Assembly: GCA_025351875.1 (NCBI GenBank)
Contig: JANXVA010000407.1
Coordinates: 1 to 44,667, forward strand
Direction of reading: 5' to 3'
DNA from: Myxococcales bacterium
GTDB taxonomy: Bacteria > Myxococcota_A > Polyangia > Polyangiales > Polyangiaceae
DNA: 44,667 bases
The position numbers and the translations under genes were made by a program. The notes beneath the pieces are model-generated. The model was not told where the DNA came from, ran no database searches, and worked only from the letters and a program-made list of their open reading frames with translations. Positions 40,797 to 44,667 of this stretch are shown in pieces. Numbering within the stretch: the first letter of the stretch is position 1; the number at the start of each line of letters is the position of its first letter.

Positions 40797-42092
40797 ATGA
40801 GGGTTGCGTTCTCCGACCCCCAGGGCTCGCGCGGGTGGCGCATGCTGCCGTATGCGGGCCCAGTCGCGCTGTTCGCCCTCGCGCTGCTCGGTGGGTCCGT
40901 CGGCCCGCTATCCGGCGTGACCGCTGCCTTCACCGCCACCCTCGCGGTGACGCTGTTCCATCTCGTCGGAATTCTACCGTTTCGGCAGGGGCGCATGCGC
41001 ACGGGGGACCTCGAGACGGGCCCCGGCTACGTCGAGCTCAAGAAGGTCGGCGCGCGTTCGCAGCGCATCGACGCTCGCTCGATCGTCGGCGGCACGACGG
41101 CGCGCACCAGCAAGGGCGTCCTCTTCACGCTAGCGCACGCCAAGCGCGACCAGCCGATCACGATTCAGGTCGACTCCGACGCCGACGCCGAGAAGGTCAG
41201 GCTCGCGCTCGGAATCGGGCACGGCGGGTTCGGCTCCGTCGGCTGGCGGACCGTTCCATCCGCGTCGGCAAAGACTGGCTTCTGGGGCCGTCTGCTCACG
41301 TTCCTGATGGGCACCATCATCTGCGCGCTGGGCTTCTTCGTGAGCCACGAGGCCGGGGGGATCGCGGCGCTCGCGCTCGGGCAGTTCGCGTTCCTCACCA
41401 TGATCCTGAGTCTCGTCGGCTACCTCGGGCGCGTTGGCGTCCCGAGCGTGGTCATGGCGGCCGAAGGTCTCCGCATCCAGGGCAAGCAGGGCTGGTTCAC
41501 CGTGCCGTACGACCACGTCCTCGGAATCGAGGCGGTCGGTGGCGTCCTGCGCTTCCGCGTTCCGCCCCCGTATCACTCCGTCGATGTCGAGACCGCAGGC
41601 AACCTGATCGGCTCAGGCCTCGGCCCCGACGACCAGGACGCGCTCATCAGGCAGATCATGTCGGCCTCCGCGCGGGCCCGGGGGCTCGGGGCCTCGAAGA
41701 ACGACGTCACCGGCCGCGTGGACGTGCTCCGGCGCAACGGCGAGACCCCTCGCGACTGGCTCGCGCGCCTCGACATGGCGGGGCGCATGCTCGAGGCCTC
41801 GACGGCCGGCTACCGCGGACACACCCTCGATACCGACGACCTGTGGGCGATCCTCGAGGATCCCGAGGCCGAGGCCGACCTTCGCGCCGCCGCTGCGCGC
41901 GTGCTCCGTCACTCGCCCAAACCAGAGACCCGAACGCGCATCGACGCCGCCGTGGCCGCGGTCCGGGACGAGTCGACCAACCAGCGCCTCCGCATCGCGA
42001 TCCGTGACGACGTCGATAACGCGAGCCAGGAGCTCGCCATGCTGGACGCGCAGGAGGCTCCGCCTCAGCAACGCACGATGCAGTACCGCTGA
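40797..42092 (+). CDS. Unknown membrane protein with PH-like domains (431 aa)
   Basis: I do not recognise a named family. Two TM helices (about 17-35 and 40-60) are followed by a soluble PH-like domain (about 72-140: YVELKKVGARSQRIDARSIVGG, GVLFTLAHAKRDQPITIQV). Two further TM helices (about 163-185 and 188-210) follow, then a second PH-like domain (about 220-270: GLRIQGKQGWFTVPYDHVLGIE). The helical C-terminal part (about 280-431) is rich in Arg and Asp and contains a HEAT-like stretch (DPEAEADLRAAAARVLRHSP). The duplicated TM/PH-like arrangement recalls bacterial PH (DUF304-type) membrane proteins, but the match is loose. It is convergent with carB (12 bases between stops). Confidence 0.75.
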   Translation: MRVAFSDPQGSRGWRMLPYAGPVALFALALLGGSVGPLSGVTAAFTATLAVTLFHLVGILPFRQGRMRTGDLETGPGYVELKKVGARSQRIDARSIVGGTTARTSKGVLFTLAHAKRDQPITIQVDSDADAEKVRLALGIGHGGFGSVGWRTVPSASAKTGFWGRLLTFLMGTIICALGFFVSHEAGGIAALALGQFAFLTMILSLVGYLGRVGVPSVVMAAEGLRIQGKQGWFTVPYDHVLGIEAVGGVLRFRVPPPYHSVDVETAGNLIGSGLGPDDQDALIRQIMSASARARGLGASKNDVTGRVDVLRRNGETPRDWLARLDMAGRMLEASTAGYRGHTLDTDDLWAILEDPEAEADLRAAAARVLRHSPKPETRTRIDAAVAAVRDESTNQRLRIAIRDDVDNASQELAMLDAQEAPPQQRTMQYR

Positions 42093-42104
42093 TCGCGGCG
42101 GCGC

Positions 42105-44667
<2,563 letters not shown>

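Overview
The window looks like chromosomal DNA of a Myxococcota bacterium, most likely of the Polyangia. It has high GC content, very G/C-biased third codon positions and many GTG or TTG starts. It also carries a MYXO-CTERM-type surface protein, many lipoproteins, a Hanks-type kinase with a membrane-anchored C-terminus and an AgmX-like protein. I see no insertion sequence, prophage, CRISPR array, tRNA or rRNA. Coding density is high, and only one gene-free stretch (17533-17848) exceeds 300 bases.

1-10.7 kb. A partial isochorismatase-family gene is followed by a long minus-strand block. Read in transcription order from 10.6 kb, an operon encodes a RidA-like protein, a crotonase-fold protein, an acyl-CoA dehydrogenase and an Old Yellow Enzyme carrying a fibronectin-III-like tail. 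A Cys-rich FGE-fold lipoprotein follows. Next comes a tight polycistron of benzoate-CoA-ligase-family enzyme, creatininase-family amidohydrolase, a MYXO-CTERM protein with a CX3CH motif, and two lipoproteins. Together the enzymes suggest CoA-dependent catabolism of an aromatic or alicyclic acid. The ring-attacking oxygenase or benzoyl-CoA reductase is not in this window. Several catalytic positions are altered (RidA Arg to Met, crotonase Glu to Lys, OYE iron-sulfur Cys to Gly).

10.7-20 kb. A Sua5-type tRNA-modification gene diverges from a lipoprotein gene. A MacA-MacB-like export operon follows (adaptor, ATPase, two paralogous permeases). Its ATPase carries an extra C-terminal membrane domain and a one-base frameshift at its signature motif. 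An 18-bp perfect palindrome overlaps the predicted adaptor promoter. An ECF sigma factor diverges from it and is GTGA-coupled to a single-pass protein that may be its anti-sigma factor. A clear intrinsic terminator ends that unit.

20-31 kb. This region holds a 53-residue basic protein with its own TTGACA promoter, a lipoprotein, a CstA-type transporter, a Ser/Thr kinase, a SpoIVB-S55-like protein, a secreted propeller-like protein, a Cys-rich lipoprotein and RadC.

31-44.7 kb. A four-gene minus-strand unit encodes a FliJ/YscO-like coiled coil, a Slt70-like lytic transglycosylase, and AddB-like and AddA-like helicase-nucleases. addA overlaps radC tail to tail. An unknown membrane protein and the 3' part of carB close the window.

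Most of this is ordinary core or accessory genome. I see no convincing brand-new system. The best leads are the acyl-CoA operon with its altered active sites, the MacAB-like operon with its operator and frameshift, and the sigma/AgmX-like pair.
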